A stretch of 64,000 nt of DNA from Bacteroidota bacterium (lineage in GTDB: Bacteria > Bacteroidota > Bacteroidia > Bacteroidales > DTGW01). Shown piece after piece: positions 26,371-34,270 of the stretch. The number at the start of each line of letters is the position of its first letter. Within the stretch, counting starts at the first letter, position 1. Location: the NCBI GenBank assembly GCA_029572965.1, contig JAKPQD010000164.1, positions 1-64,000 of the forward strand, read 5' to 3'. A model generated the notes under the pieces. That model was given only the letters and a program-made list of their open reading frames with translations. It was not told the DNA's origin and ran no database searches. A program made the translations under genes and the position numbers.

Positions 26371-27540
26371 ATGAATTTTATAAAAAGAATAGTTTTAACA
26401 CTGCTGGTTAGCGTATCTGCTTTTTCGGTAAAGGCTGCCGTTCTGTCCGATAGTTTACAGGTGAGCATGCTTACCGTTTCTCCTGGTAATGAGCTTTATT
26501 CGGTCTTTGGGCATACTGCTATTCGTGTTAAAGACTTTAAAAATGGCCATGATATTGTGTTTAATTATGGTACATTTGATTTCAGGACCCCCAACTTTTA
26601 TCTGAAATTTGCCTTGGGGGTGCTGGATTACCAACTGTCTATTGAGCAATTTCAGGGCTTTTTGGGTTCTTGTATGGCCGAAAGGCGCTCGGTATATGAG
26701 CAGAAGCTTGTTATGCCTGAAGCAAACAAGCAAATGTTGGTGTCGCTTTTGCTCGATGCATACAGGCCCGAAAACAGGGCATACAGGTATCGCTTCTTTA
26801 CCAATAATTGTGCTACAAAAGTACGCGATGTGATTGTTGCCGCTACTGGCGAATATTCCATGTTTGATAACGCAAACAGGGCTAAAGACAGCACCTTTCG
26901 GATGCTGTTTACGCCTTATCTGTTTAATATGAAGTGGGAAAGATTTGGCATTGAGCTTGTACTTGGCAAAATGACAGATGAAAAGTCGGGCTACGATGCC
27001 ATGTTCTTGCCAAACAACCTGATGGATGCACTTTCAAAGGCTAAGGTTGATGAACAGCTTATTGCACCGGTTACTGAAAGACTATATGTTGCTAAAGGTG
27101 CCGATTCGGAAGGTTTTTCTTTTACCCCTGTTATGGCTATGTTGTTGATTGTGCTTATTACGCTTGGTATTCAGTTTTCCCCTTCTAAAGTAAAGTTTTT
27201 TGATACGATATTCTTTCTAATAACAGGTTTTCTTGGAATTTTCATTGCTACGTTAAGTATAGCCTCGACACATCCTGAGCTCCATTTCAATATGGTGGCA
27301 TTGTTGATTTTTCCGCTAAACTTTTTTCTGCCATTTGTCAAAAATATGAAGTGGAAAAAGAATTATTGCATGGCGATATTCATCCTTGCAATTGGTGTTA
27401 TTGCATTGTCTCCGTTGCTCCCGCAGAAATTTAACCCGGCAGTTTTACTTTTAGGGTTGGCGGTTGCTATCCGATTGTTTTATAACTTTGTTATGCCAAA
27501 TTCATTTTTAACTAAAAATAAATCAAAAAAAAATGACTAA
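26371..27540 (+). CDS. Lnb-type (DUF4105) lipoprotein N-acyltransferase candidate
   Basis: A 389-residue membrane protein with a signal/anchor (1-22), a periplasmic Lnb/DUF4105 domain (~25-230) and about five C-terminal membrane helices (~243-385). Candidate catalytic residues are His48 in VFGHTAIRV and Cys147 in RFFTNNCATK, both conserved in this family. Lnb proteins are proposed to N-acylate lipoproteins in Bacteroidota, which lack canonical Lnt; the assignment to this protein is by family only. It sits inside the his operon, 13 bases after hisF and overlapping the hisIE start by 8 bases, so it must be co-transcribed and probably translationally coupled with hisIE. Confidence 0.8.
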   Translation: MNFIKRIVLTLLVSVSAFSVKAAVLSDSLQVSMLTVSPGNELYSVFGHTAIRVKDFKNGHDIVFNYGTFDFRTPNFYLKFALGVLDYQLSIEQFQGFLGSCMAERRSVYEQKLVMPEANKQMLVSLLLDAYRPENRAYRYRFFTNNCATKVRDVIVAATGEYSMFDNANRAKDSTFRMLFTPYLFNMKWERFGIELVLGKMTDEKSGYDAMFLPNNLMDALSKAKVDEQLIAPVTERLYVAKGADSEGFSFTPVMAMLLIVLITLGIQFSPSKVKFFDTIFFLITGFLGIFIATLSIASTHPELHFNMVALLIFPLNFFLPFVKNMKWKKNYCMAIFILAIGVIALSPLLPQKFNPAVLLLGLAVAIRLFYNFVMPNSFLTKNKSKKND

Positions 27541-28132
27541 ACCAGATTTTTCAAAGCTCGACGGACTTATTCCGGCAGTAATTCAGGATGCTAATACTCA
27601 AAAGGTATTGATGCTTGGGTTTATGAACCAGGAAGCATACGAAAAAACAAAAAATGAAAAATTGGTGACTTTTTATAGCCGTACCCGCAAAAGGTTATGG
27701 ACAAAAGGCGAAGAGAGTGGTAACTTTCTTGATGTAATTGATATGCTCATTGATTGCGATAACGATACGTTGTTAATCAAGGTTAATCCTCGTGGTCCTG
27801 TTTGTCATACCGGTGCAGATACTTGTTTTGATGAGAAAAATGTTGATGCGGCAAAATTTTTAACTTATTTGCAGGATTTAATTGATACCCGTAAAAAGGA
27901 AATGCCTGATGGCTCTTATACCACAAAGCTTTTCAAAGCCGGTATTAATAAAGTAGCTCAAAAAGTAGGAGAAGAAGCTGTAGAGCTGGTTATTGAAGCA
28001 AAAGATCAAAACGATGATTTGTTCCTTAATGAAGCTGCAGACTTGGTATTTCACATGTTGGTGCTGCTAACAGCCAAAAACTACAGGATTGAAGATGTGA
28101 TTAAAGTTCTTGAAAAAAGACATAAAAAATAA
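27533..28132 (+). CDS. hisI: Bifunctional phosphoribosyl-AMP cyclohydrolase / phosphoribosyl-ATP pyrophosphatase
   Basis: A 199-residue HisIE fusion. The PRA-CH half (~1-105) has MLGFMNQEAYEKT, SRTRKRLWTKGEESGN and the zinc/magnesium motif DCDNDTLLIKV with GPVCHTGADTCF. The PRA-PH half (~110-199) has FKAGINKVAQKVGEEAVELV and NEAADLVFHMLVLL. It does the second and third steps of the pathway. The ATG lies within the last codons of the lnb-type gene. Confidence 0.96.
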   Translation: MTKPDFSKLDGLIPAVIQDANTQKVLMLGFMNQEAYEKTKNEKLVTFYSRTRKRLWTKGEESGNFLDVIDMLIDCDNDTLLIKVNPRGPVCHTGADTCFDEKNVDAAKFLTYLQDLIDTRKKEMPDGSYTTKLFKAGINKVAQKVGEEAVELVIEAKDQNDDLFLNEAADLVFHMLVLLTAKNYRIEDVIKVLEKRHKK

Positions 28133-28138
28133 AAACGC

Positions 28139-29458
28139 ATGAACGCTGAGTTTGAAGTAAAAGTTCTGGGAAAAGGTACGGTAAAATCACCGTTACACCT
28201 TAGTAATCATAAGGGAGATGGCGTATTTGACTACGTTAATGATGACGACCGGGTTCTTTACAATGCTTCTTTAGAAAATTTTAAACGTTGCAAAGAAACA
28301 GGAGAAGAACCAATCTCTTTTGAAAAAGCAGGGCCTCGCGAGTTTCTTTTTTTTGAACCTGCTAAAACCAAGGTTGCTATTGTTACCTGTGGTGGTTTAT
28401 GCCCCGGGCTCAACAATGTTATCCGTAGCCTTGTAAACCAGTTGTTTTATCGTTATGGTGTAAAACGTATAGTTGGTATAAAGTATGGGTATGAAGGCTT
28501 TATTTCTGATTATAACCATGATGTAATAGACCTTACTCCTCAGATGGTTGAAAATATTCATCTTTCAGGCGGGACAATCCTTGGCTCATCGCGTGGCAAC
28601 CAGGATGTAAGCAAAATTGTTGATACCCTCGAAATGCTAAACATAAATATCTTGTTTACCATTGGAGGAGATGGGACTTTACGTGGCGCTCATGCTATAT
28701 ATGAAGAAATCACCAAGCGTAACCTGAAAATTTCGGTAGCTGGTGTCCCAAAAACTATTGATAATGATATTAACCTGATTGATAAATCTTTTGGTTTTGA
28801 GACAGCATCAGCTATTGCTAATGAGATAATTATGAATGCCCACAATGAAGCTGAAGGGGCCTATAACGGTATAGCTCTTATTAAGCTTATGGGGCGCGAT
28901 TCGGGTTTTATCGCTGCTAATGCCGCATTATCAATACAAGAAGTAAATTTTGTGTTGGTTCCTGAGATGGAATTTGACTTATACGGGCCTCACGGATTCC
29001 TTAAAGTATTGCGTAAACGTTTAGAAGAACGTCATCATGCTATGATTGTTGTTGCTGAAGGTGCAGGCCAATATTTCTTTGAAAATAACGACCAGCGCCC
29101 TGATGCTTCAGGTAACGTTAAGCACAAGGATATTGGCGTATATCTGAAAGAGAAAATAACTGAAGAATTTGAGGCCAAAGGAATGAATTTTAGCATTAAA
29201 TATATCGACCCAAGTTATATTATCCGCAGTGCTGCGGCAAATGCTATTGATAGTAAATTTTGCAGTGTTTTGGCTCAAAATGCTGTACATGCTGCCATGG
29301 CCGGAAAAACAGATTTTGTGGTAGGCCACTGGAACAATTGTTTCACTTTGTTGCCAATACCTAAGGCTGTTGAAAAACGCAAAAAGATTGACCTTGAGAG
29401 TGAGCTTTGGTGGAATGTTCTCGAAACCACAGGTCAGCCAGTTAGTATGAAAGATTAA
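28139..29458 (+). CDS. pfkA: ATP-dependent 6-phosphofructokinase, long TP0108-like type
   Basis: A 439-residue PFK with an N-terminal extension (~1-75), the substrate segment VTCGGLCPGLNNVIRSLVN, the nucleotide loop TIGGDGTLRGAH near residue 175, PKTIDNDINLIDKSFGFETA and RDSGFIA. GGDGT rather than GGDD favours ATP over pyrophosphate as phosphate donor, while the Lys of PKTIDND is shared with pyrophosphate and trypanosome-type enzymes. It makes fructose-1,6-bisphosphate in glycolysis. It starts 6 bases after hisIE and so can be read from the his transcript, though no functional link is evident. Confidence 0.9.
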   Translation: MNAEFEVKVLGKGTVKSPLHLSNHKGDGVFDYVNDDDRVLYNASLENFKRCKETGEEPISFEKAGPREFLFFEPAKTKVAIVTCGGLCPGLNNVIRSLVNQLFYRYGVKRIVGIKYGYEGFISDYNHDVIDLTPQMVENIHLSGGTILGSSRGNQDVSKIVDTLEMLNINILFTIGGDGTLRGAHAIYEEITKRNLKISVAGVPKTIDNDINLIDKSFGFETASAIANEIIMNAHNEAEGAYNGIALIKLMGRDSGFIAANAALSIQEVNFVLVPEMEFDLYGPHGFLKVLRKRLEERHHAMIVVAEGAGQYFFENNDQRPDASGNVKHKDIGVYLKEKITEEFEAKGMNFSIKYIDPSYIIRSAAANAIDSKFCSVLAQNAVHAAMAGKTDFVVGHWNNCFTLLPIPKAVEKRKKIDLESELWWNVLETTGQPVSMKD

Positions 29459-29520
29459 GCAGGCTGCAATGTTTAATACGATTTGGCATTTTCTTATTTC
29501 TGCATTCTTTTGAAAAACGC

Positions 29521-29559
29521 TGTATTTCCCCTCCTTTAAAAGGAGGGGTAGGGGTGGTT
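29521..29559. repeat. Palindromic interspersed repeat, copy 2
   Basis: TGTATTT, then a hairpin (CCCCTCCTT / AAGGAGGGG) and TAGGGGTGGTT. It aligns with copy 1 at 25541-25580. It lies between pfk and maf and could act as a terminator on either strand, but its recurrence points to a repeat family. Confidence 0.75.
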
Positions 29560-29589
29560 TTATTCTACTAATGTTAAGGTCTTGTTTTT

Positions 29590-30192
29590 ATGCTCCTTCA
29601 TGATATTAAGAATTACAGGTTAATCCTGGCAAGCCAATCGCCTCGTCGCCATTTTCTGATGCGGGAGGCTGGTTTTGATTTTGAAGTTATGGTACCATCA
29701 GGTGTTGATGAGTCTTTTCCAGATACAATGAACCCTGAGGCTGTACCTGAATTTCTGGCTATTGAAAAAGCTGAATATTTCAAACATCTGCTTACGGACA
29801 ACCAGATTATTGTTGCAGCAGATACAATTGTACTTCTGGATAACAAGATACTTGGCAAACCTGAGCATCTGGATGAGGCAAAAGATATGCTGCAAAAACT
29901 TAGCGGACGTCAACATACTGTTATAACCGGGGTATGCTTGTTGTCGAATAAAAAACAAGTTAGTTTTTCTGATTTTACAAAGGTTTTCTTTAGAGAGTTC
30001 ACAGCAAAAGAAATAGATTACTATACTACCAATTATATGCCTACAGATAAAGCTGGTGCTTATGGTGCCCAAGAATGGATAGGCTATGTAGGTATCGAGA
30101 AAATAGAGGGTTCGTACTTTAATGTCATGGGATTGCCTATTCAAAAGCTTTATACCGAGCTGGAAAAGTTTTTGTTAATGATTAATTGTTAA
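29590..30192 (+). CDS. maf: Maf/YhdE-family nucleoside triphosphate pyrophosphatase
   Basis: A 200-residue cytoplasmic protein with the family opening LILASQSPRRHFLMREAGF, the catalytic ADTIVLLDNKILGKP, and KLSGRQHTVITGVCL plus DKAGAYGAQEWIG. Maf proteins hydrolyse non-canonical or excess nucleotides (dTTP/UTP for the YhdE type) and have been tied to septum formation. It follows the repeat element after pfk and precedes a four-helix-bundle gene by 16 bases. Confidence 0.93.
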   Translation: MLLHDIKNYRLILASQSPRRHFLMREAGFDFEVMVPSGVDESFPDTMNPEAVPEFLAIEKAEYFKHLLTDNQIIVAADTIVLLDNKILGKPEHLDEAKDMLQKLSGRQHTVITGVCLLSNKKQVSFSDFTKVFFREFTAKEIDYYTTNYMPTDKAGAYGAQEWIGYVGIEKIEGSYFNVMGLPIQKLYTELEKFLLMINC

Positions 30193-30201
30193 TGATTAAT
30201 A
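30173..30201. repeat. TTAAT-type low-complexity repeat at the end of maf
   Basis: TTAATGATTAATTGTTAATGATTAAT spans the last codons and stop of maf. It is related to the strings at 19573-19625 and 30620-30656. Confidence 0.55.
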
Positions 30202-30208
30202 ATGGGAT

Positions 30209-30562
30209 ATGAAAGAAAATATTGTAAAAGATAAAAGTTTTAAACTGGCCATTCGGATAGTTAGACTGTTTCAGTATTTGCAAACAGAAAAGAAAGAATT
30301 CATAATTTCGAAACAATTATTGCGCAGCGGTACCGCAGTTGGAGCGATGGTACGTGAAGCCGAACATGCCGAAAGCAAAGCCGACTTTGTTCATAAAATG
30401 GCTATTGCTCAAAAAGAGTGTAATGAGACTTTATATTGGCTTGAATTATTAATGGCCACGCAATATTTGACTGAACATGAATTTATGAGCATTTGCGAAG
30501 AAACAACAGAAATAATAAAACTTATCACCAGCATTATTAAGTCAGCCAAAAGTAATAGTTAA
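30209..30562 (+). CDS. Four-helix-bundle protein (S23/IVP family)
   Basis: A 117-residue, all-helical protein with LRSGTAVGAMVREAEHAESK and ECNETLYWLELL, the signatures of the four-helix-bundle family first met in intervening sequences of 23S rRNA genes. Members are common as free genes in Bacteroidota; the function is unknown. It lies between two TTAAT repeats, downstream of maf. Confidence 0.85.
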   Translation: MKENIVKDKSFKLAIRIVRLFQYLQTEKKEFIISKQLLRSGTAVGAMVREAEHAESKADFVHKMAIAQKECNETLYWLELLMATQYLTEHEFMSICEETTEIIKLITSIIKSAKSNS

Positions 30563-30619
30563 TTATAAATTGTCAATGATTAATGCTAAATTGTTAGTTA
30601 CCAACGAAAAAATAAATAG

Positions 30620-30656
30620 AAAACTCATTAATCATTAATCATTAATCATTAATATT
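30620..30656. repeat. ATTAATC tandem repeat overlapping the hypB stop
   Basis: CATTAAT is repeated four to five times in a row. The last two codons and the stop of the minus-strand hypB (from 30642) are inside it, so repeat expansion or contraction would alter the HypB C-terminus. Confidence 0.75.
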
Positions 30657-31493
30657 CAACAATTTATACCACTCTTGCATTCCTTCTCCTGATTTTACAG
30701 ACAGTTCAATAATAGTAGCATTGGGGTTTACCTGTTTTACGTTTTCTCGGGCCAACTCTATTTTGAAATCAAGATATGGAAGCAGGTCTGTTTTGTTTAT
30801 CACACAAATATTGGCCGAATTGAACATATTTGGGTACTTCAGCGGCTTGTCTTCCCCTTCTGTGACACTAAATACAACCACCCGGTTTTGTTCGCCAAGG
30901 TCGAAAAGGGCCGGACAAACTAAGTTCCCTACATTTTCAATAAATACAATGCTGTTTTCTTCAGGTTTTAACTCATGCAAGGCATCGTGTACCATTGGTG
31001 CGTCCAGATGACAAGCATTTCCGGTGTTTATTTGTAAGGCAACGGCTCCTGTAGAAGCAATGCGCCGGGCATCATTGTCAGTTTGCTGGTCGCCTTCGAT
31101 TACGTAAAATTTACGTTTTGCCGAACATTCTTTTATGGTACGTTCCAAAAGACTTGTTTTTCCTGAACCAGGAGAACTTACAATGTTTAAAGCTATAATA
31201 CCTTTAGCTTCAAAATATCCCCTGTTGCGTTCGGCCATTTTATCATTAACATCGAGGATTTCTTTTTCAATCTCGATAACAGAGGGCATTGAAGGGTGGG
31301 AGTGCTCATGATCGTCATGGCTATGGCTGTGTGTGTGGTCATGGTCATGACTGTGAGCGTGGTCATGATGGTGATGCGTATGCCCATGGCTATGATGAGC
31401 GCCTTCATGATGATGGTGAGAATGGACTTCTCCTGGTTTGTACATGCGGTATCCCTTTTCTTCTGCACCGCCACAGCCACAAGTACTACACAT
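30642..31493 (-). CDS. hypB: HypB-type nickel-binding GTPase with a long histidine tract
   Basis: A 283-residue protein. Residues 2-8 (CSTCGCG) are the high-affinity metal site of HypB; residues 24-66 hold 24 histidines in 43 residues, a nickel-storage tract. The GTPase domain has the P-loop SSPGSGKTSLL (~106-116), EGDQQTDNDARRI, VFIENVGNLVCPA and the base motif NKTDLLPY. HypB loads nickel into [NiFe] hydrogenase with HypA, and also serves nickel or zinc homeostasis. No hydrogenase or other hyp gene is next to it in this window. It is convergent with the four-helix-bundle gene. Confidence 0.93.
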   Translation of the reverse strand: MCSTCGCGGAEEKGYRMYKPGEVHSHHHHEGAHHSHGHTHHHHDHAHSHDHDHTHSHSHDDHEHSHPSMPSVIEIEKEILDVNDKMAERNRGYFEAKGIIALNIVSSPGSGKTSLLERTIKECSAKRKFYVIEGDQQTDNDARRIASTGAVALQINTGNACHLDAPMVHDALHELKPEENSIVFIENVGNLVCPALFDLGEQNRVVVFSVTEGEDKPLKYPNMFNSANICVINKTDLLPYLDFKIELARENVKQVNPNATIIELSVKSGEGMQEWYKLLNIND

Positions 31494-31688
31494 ATTTTTT
31501 TTTGTGCAAAGTTATATCATTTGACTTTATAAAATATATGAATTTATTTTTCATCTTCTTTTCTTTTGTTTTTATGTAAATTAAAGGTTCTGATTGCTGA
31601 GTTGCGCTATATTTAAGGTTTTTCGTATATTTAATTTAATCAGGTTTTTAGGTGAATTATATTATTTTTACATAAAATTGAGTGTAAA

Positions 31689-33410
31689 ATGACGTGTAAA
31701 TGTTCGTTTCAAAGTAGGTTCATTGGCAGTATTTTCGCAGCATTATTGGCCTTCTTGTTATTTTCTTGTAGCTCAAATCCGCAAAAAACGAATAGTGACT
31801 TTGATAAGTTTGTTGCAGAGTACGACTCGGTAGTGAAACCTATATATAAAGAAATGAACAGGGCAGCCTGGGAAGCGGCTATTAGTGGCGATAAAATAGA
31901 TTTTGACAGGCTTGCAGAATGGAAGAAAAAATACATGGCTTATCATTCAAGCAAAGACAGATTTAAAATACTCGAAGAATTTAAAGGTTCTGAAGATATT
32001 ACTGATGCTGTTAAAGCCCGCGAACTGGATGTTTTGTATTTGATGTTTTTGTCAAACCAGGCAGATGTTGATATTCAACAACAAATTATTGATAAAGAAA
32101 ATATAATTGAAGAAAAATTCAACGCTTTTAGGGCAAAAATTGATGGAAAAAGTTATTCAGACAATGATATTGAGGATATTTTAAAGAATTCTGTTGACCA
32201 AAAACAACTTGAAGCTGCATGGAAAGCACATAAGGAGATAGGCCCATTGGTGGCTGCATATATTATTGAATTGGTTAAGTTGCGCAATAAACTGGCTTCT
32301 CAGCTTGGATTTGGCAATTTTCATGAAATGAGCCTGCGTATTAGCGAGCAAGATCCTAACGAAATTGAACGATTGTTTGATGAGCTTGACGAGCTTACCG
32401 GCAAGTCGTTTATAATAGTCAAAAATGAGTTAGACTCTATCCTTGCTTTACGCCTGAAGATAAATAAAAAAGACCTTATGCCATGGGATTACCAAAATCG
32501 TTATTTTCAGCAAGCCCCTGGTATTTATAACATTAAGCCTGATAAATATTTTGCTGGCAAGAATATTGAAACTATAGCCAAAAGTTTTTACAAAAGTATT
32601 GGTTTGCCCGTTAATGATATTATTAAACGAAGCCATTTGTATGAGAAGCCAGGGAAAAATCAACATGCTTTTTGTATTGATATTGATAACGAGGGCGATG
32701 TTAGGGTATTGTGCAACCTCAAGTCAAATGCCATGTGGATGAATACTATGCTGCACGAATTGGGGCACGCCGTGTATTATAAAAATATTGATAGAGATTT
32801 GCCTTTTATATTACGGCAGCCGGCCCATTCTCTTACAACAGAGGCTATTGCCATGATGTTTGGGCGCTTGTATTCCAATCCTGCCTGGCTTGCAGATATG
32901 AAACTTTGCTCAAAAGCTGAAGCTGATGAAATAGCTCAGCAATTTTTCAATAATATCCGATTGGAACAATTGGTATTCAGTCGTTGGGTACAGGTGATGT
33001 ATCGCTTTGAGAAAGCCATGTATGAAAACCCTGATCAGGATTTGAATACTCTTTGGTGGCAGCTGGTAGAAAAATACCAACTGATACGCAAACCTGAAGG
33101 ACGGAATATGCCTGACTGGGCTACAAAAATACATATAGCTGCTTATCCATGCTATTATCACAATTATCTTATGGGTGAATTGCTGGCTTCACAGTTGAAC
33201 CACTATATAAAAGTTGAAATATTGAAAGATACCATTGCTTCTGGATGGCCTACTTATGTAAACAGGCCTGAAGTAGGGGAATATCTGAAGAAAAAGGTTT
33301 TTGGGCCGGGAGCACGTTATTACTGGAATGATATGATTGAAAAAGCCACTGGCGAAAAACTTAGTGCCAAATATTATGCTGAGGATTTTGTAGTTTCAAA
33401 ACTTAAATAA
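31689..33410 (+). CDS. ACE-like (M2-type) zinc metallopeptidase lipoprotein
   Basis: A 573-residue envelope peptidase. The N-terminal hydrophobic stretch ends in LLFSC, a lipobox that would lipidate the cysteine near residue 27. The active site is HELGH at residues 356-360 ([13 protein letters not shown]), and the downstream Glu of [13 protein letters not shown] supplies the third zinc ligand, as in peptidyl-dipeptidase A; a long helical domain surrounds the site. M2/M3-type enzymes remove dipeptides or cleave oligopeptides. It is preceded by 195 bases with hypB divergent, and followed by the ROK kinase. Confidence 0.87.
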   Translation: MTCKCSFQSRFIGSIFAALLAFLLFSCSSNPQKTNSDFDKFVAEYDSVVKPIYKEMNRAAWEAAISGDKIDFDRLAEWKKKYMAYHSSKDRFKILEEFKGSEDITDAVKARELDVLYLMFLSNQADVDIQQQIIDKENIIEEKFNAFRAKIDGKSYSDNDIEDILKNSVDQKQLEAAWKAHKEIGPLVAAYIIELVKLRNKLASQLGFGNFHEMSLRISEQDPNEIERLFDELDELTGKSFIIVKNELDSILALRLKINKKDLMPWDYQNRYFQQAPGIYNIKPDKYFAGKNIETIAKSFYKSIGLPVNDIIKRSHLYEKPGKNQHAFCIDIDNEGDVRVLCNLKSNAMWMNTMLHELGHAVYYKNIDRDLPFILRQPAHSLTTEAIAMMFGRLYSNPAWLADMKLCSKAEADEIAQQFFNNIRLEQLVFSRWVQVMYRFEKAMYENPDQDLNTLWWQLVEKYQLIRKPEGRNMPDWATKIHIAAYPCYYHNYLMGELLASQLNHYIKVEILKDTIASGWPTYVNRPEVGEYLKKKVFGPGARYYWNDMIEKATGEKLSAKYYAEDFVVSKLK

Positions 33411-33490
33411 AACTTAATATTAACTTAATTTTTGAAGTATTTTTTTTATTAATAACTTGTATTACCTTGCCGCACAAAATATTAAAAAAT

Positions 33491-34252
33491 ATGAAAACGA
33501 AAAAAATCCTGGGTATTGACGTTGGAGGGTCTGGTATTAAGGGAGCTGTTGTCAATACTAAGACCGGGGAGATGCAGTCGGACCGTTATCGTATTGAGAC
33601 TCCTGTTGGGGCTAAGCCTGATGATGTGGCCGGTATTATTGAAACCATTTGTCAGAAGTTCTCATGGGAAGGGCCCATAGGTGTAGGGTTTCCTGCTGTT
33701 GTTCAACATGGAGTAGCTAAGACTGCTGCTAATATTGACAAAAGTTTTATAGGGCTAAATGTAGAAAAATTGATTACAGCCAGAACAAACTGTCCTGTAA
33801 AAGTTGTTAATGATGCTGATGCTGCTGGCTTTGCTGAGATGAAATTTGGTGCCGGGGTAGATAAATCAGGTGTTGTAGTTCTTATTACTGTTGGAACCGG
33901 CATTGGGACGGTTATTTTTTCTGATGGAAAACTACTTCCTAATACAGAATTGGGACATATAATTATGCCAGGCGATAGGGAAGCTGAGCCTTATGCTTGT
34001 GATGCAACCCGCAAAAAACTTGAGCTTTCATGGGAACAATGGGCGTTAAGGTTTAATGAATATCTGCATTATATTGAAGACCTCTTTTGGCCTGATCTTT
34101 TTATTATTGGTGGAGGGGTTAGCAAGCATGAAAATAAAATCTTCTCGCATTTTGATGTGAGAACAAAAATAGTACCTGCGCAACTGCTCAATAATGCTGG
34201 TATTATCGGCGCTGCAATAGCTGCAAAACAGGCTTTTAAAGATATAGACTAA
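33491..34252 (+). CDS. ppgK: ROK-family polyphosphate glucokinase-like kinase
   Basis: The start is the ATG at 33491 ([20 protein letters not shown]); a TTG at 33467 is less likely. The 253-residue protein has the phosphate loop [38 protein letters not shown] (catalytic Asp) and [42 protein letters not shown]-like segments (near residues 185-215) resemble polyphosphate glucokinases, which phosphorylate glucose with polyphosphate or ATP. It is followed 18 bases later by the ABC transporter gene. Confidence 0.82.
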   Translation: MKTKKILGIDVGGSGIKGAVVNTKTGEMQSDRYRIETPVGAKPDDVAGIIETICQKFSWEGPIGVGFPAVVQHGVAKTAANIDKSFIGLNVEKLITARTNCPVKVVNDADAAGFAEMKFGAGVDKSGVVVLITVGTGIGTVIFSDGKLLPNTELGHIIMPGDREAEPYACDATRKKLELSWEQWALRFNEYLHYIEDLFWPDLFIIGGGVSKHENKIFSHFDVRTKIVPAQLLNNAGIIGAAIAAKQAFKDID

Positions 34253-34270
34253 TTTTCTTATGACTTTTAC

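Noticed and set aside
30620-30656. CRISPR-like array
   Set aside because: The repeat unit is 7 bases with no spacers; it is a plain tandem repeat, and no cas genes are near.
19573-30656. TTAAT repeats as phase-variation sites or attachment sites
   Set aside because: They are imperfect, AT-rich and unlinked to invertase or integrase genes; they look like low-complexity intergenic sequence.
31289-31579. Plus-strand frame opposite hypB with histidine- or methionine-rich products
   Set aside because: It is a shadow of the GAT/CAT-rich His tract of hypB on the other strand; no start signal or conserved domain.
31689-33410. Frame-shifted or truncated M3 peptidase
   Set aside because: The protein is complete with HELGH and the third zinc ligand; its short length fits the M2-like subgroup.
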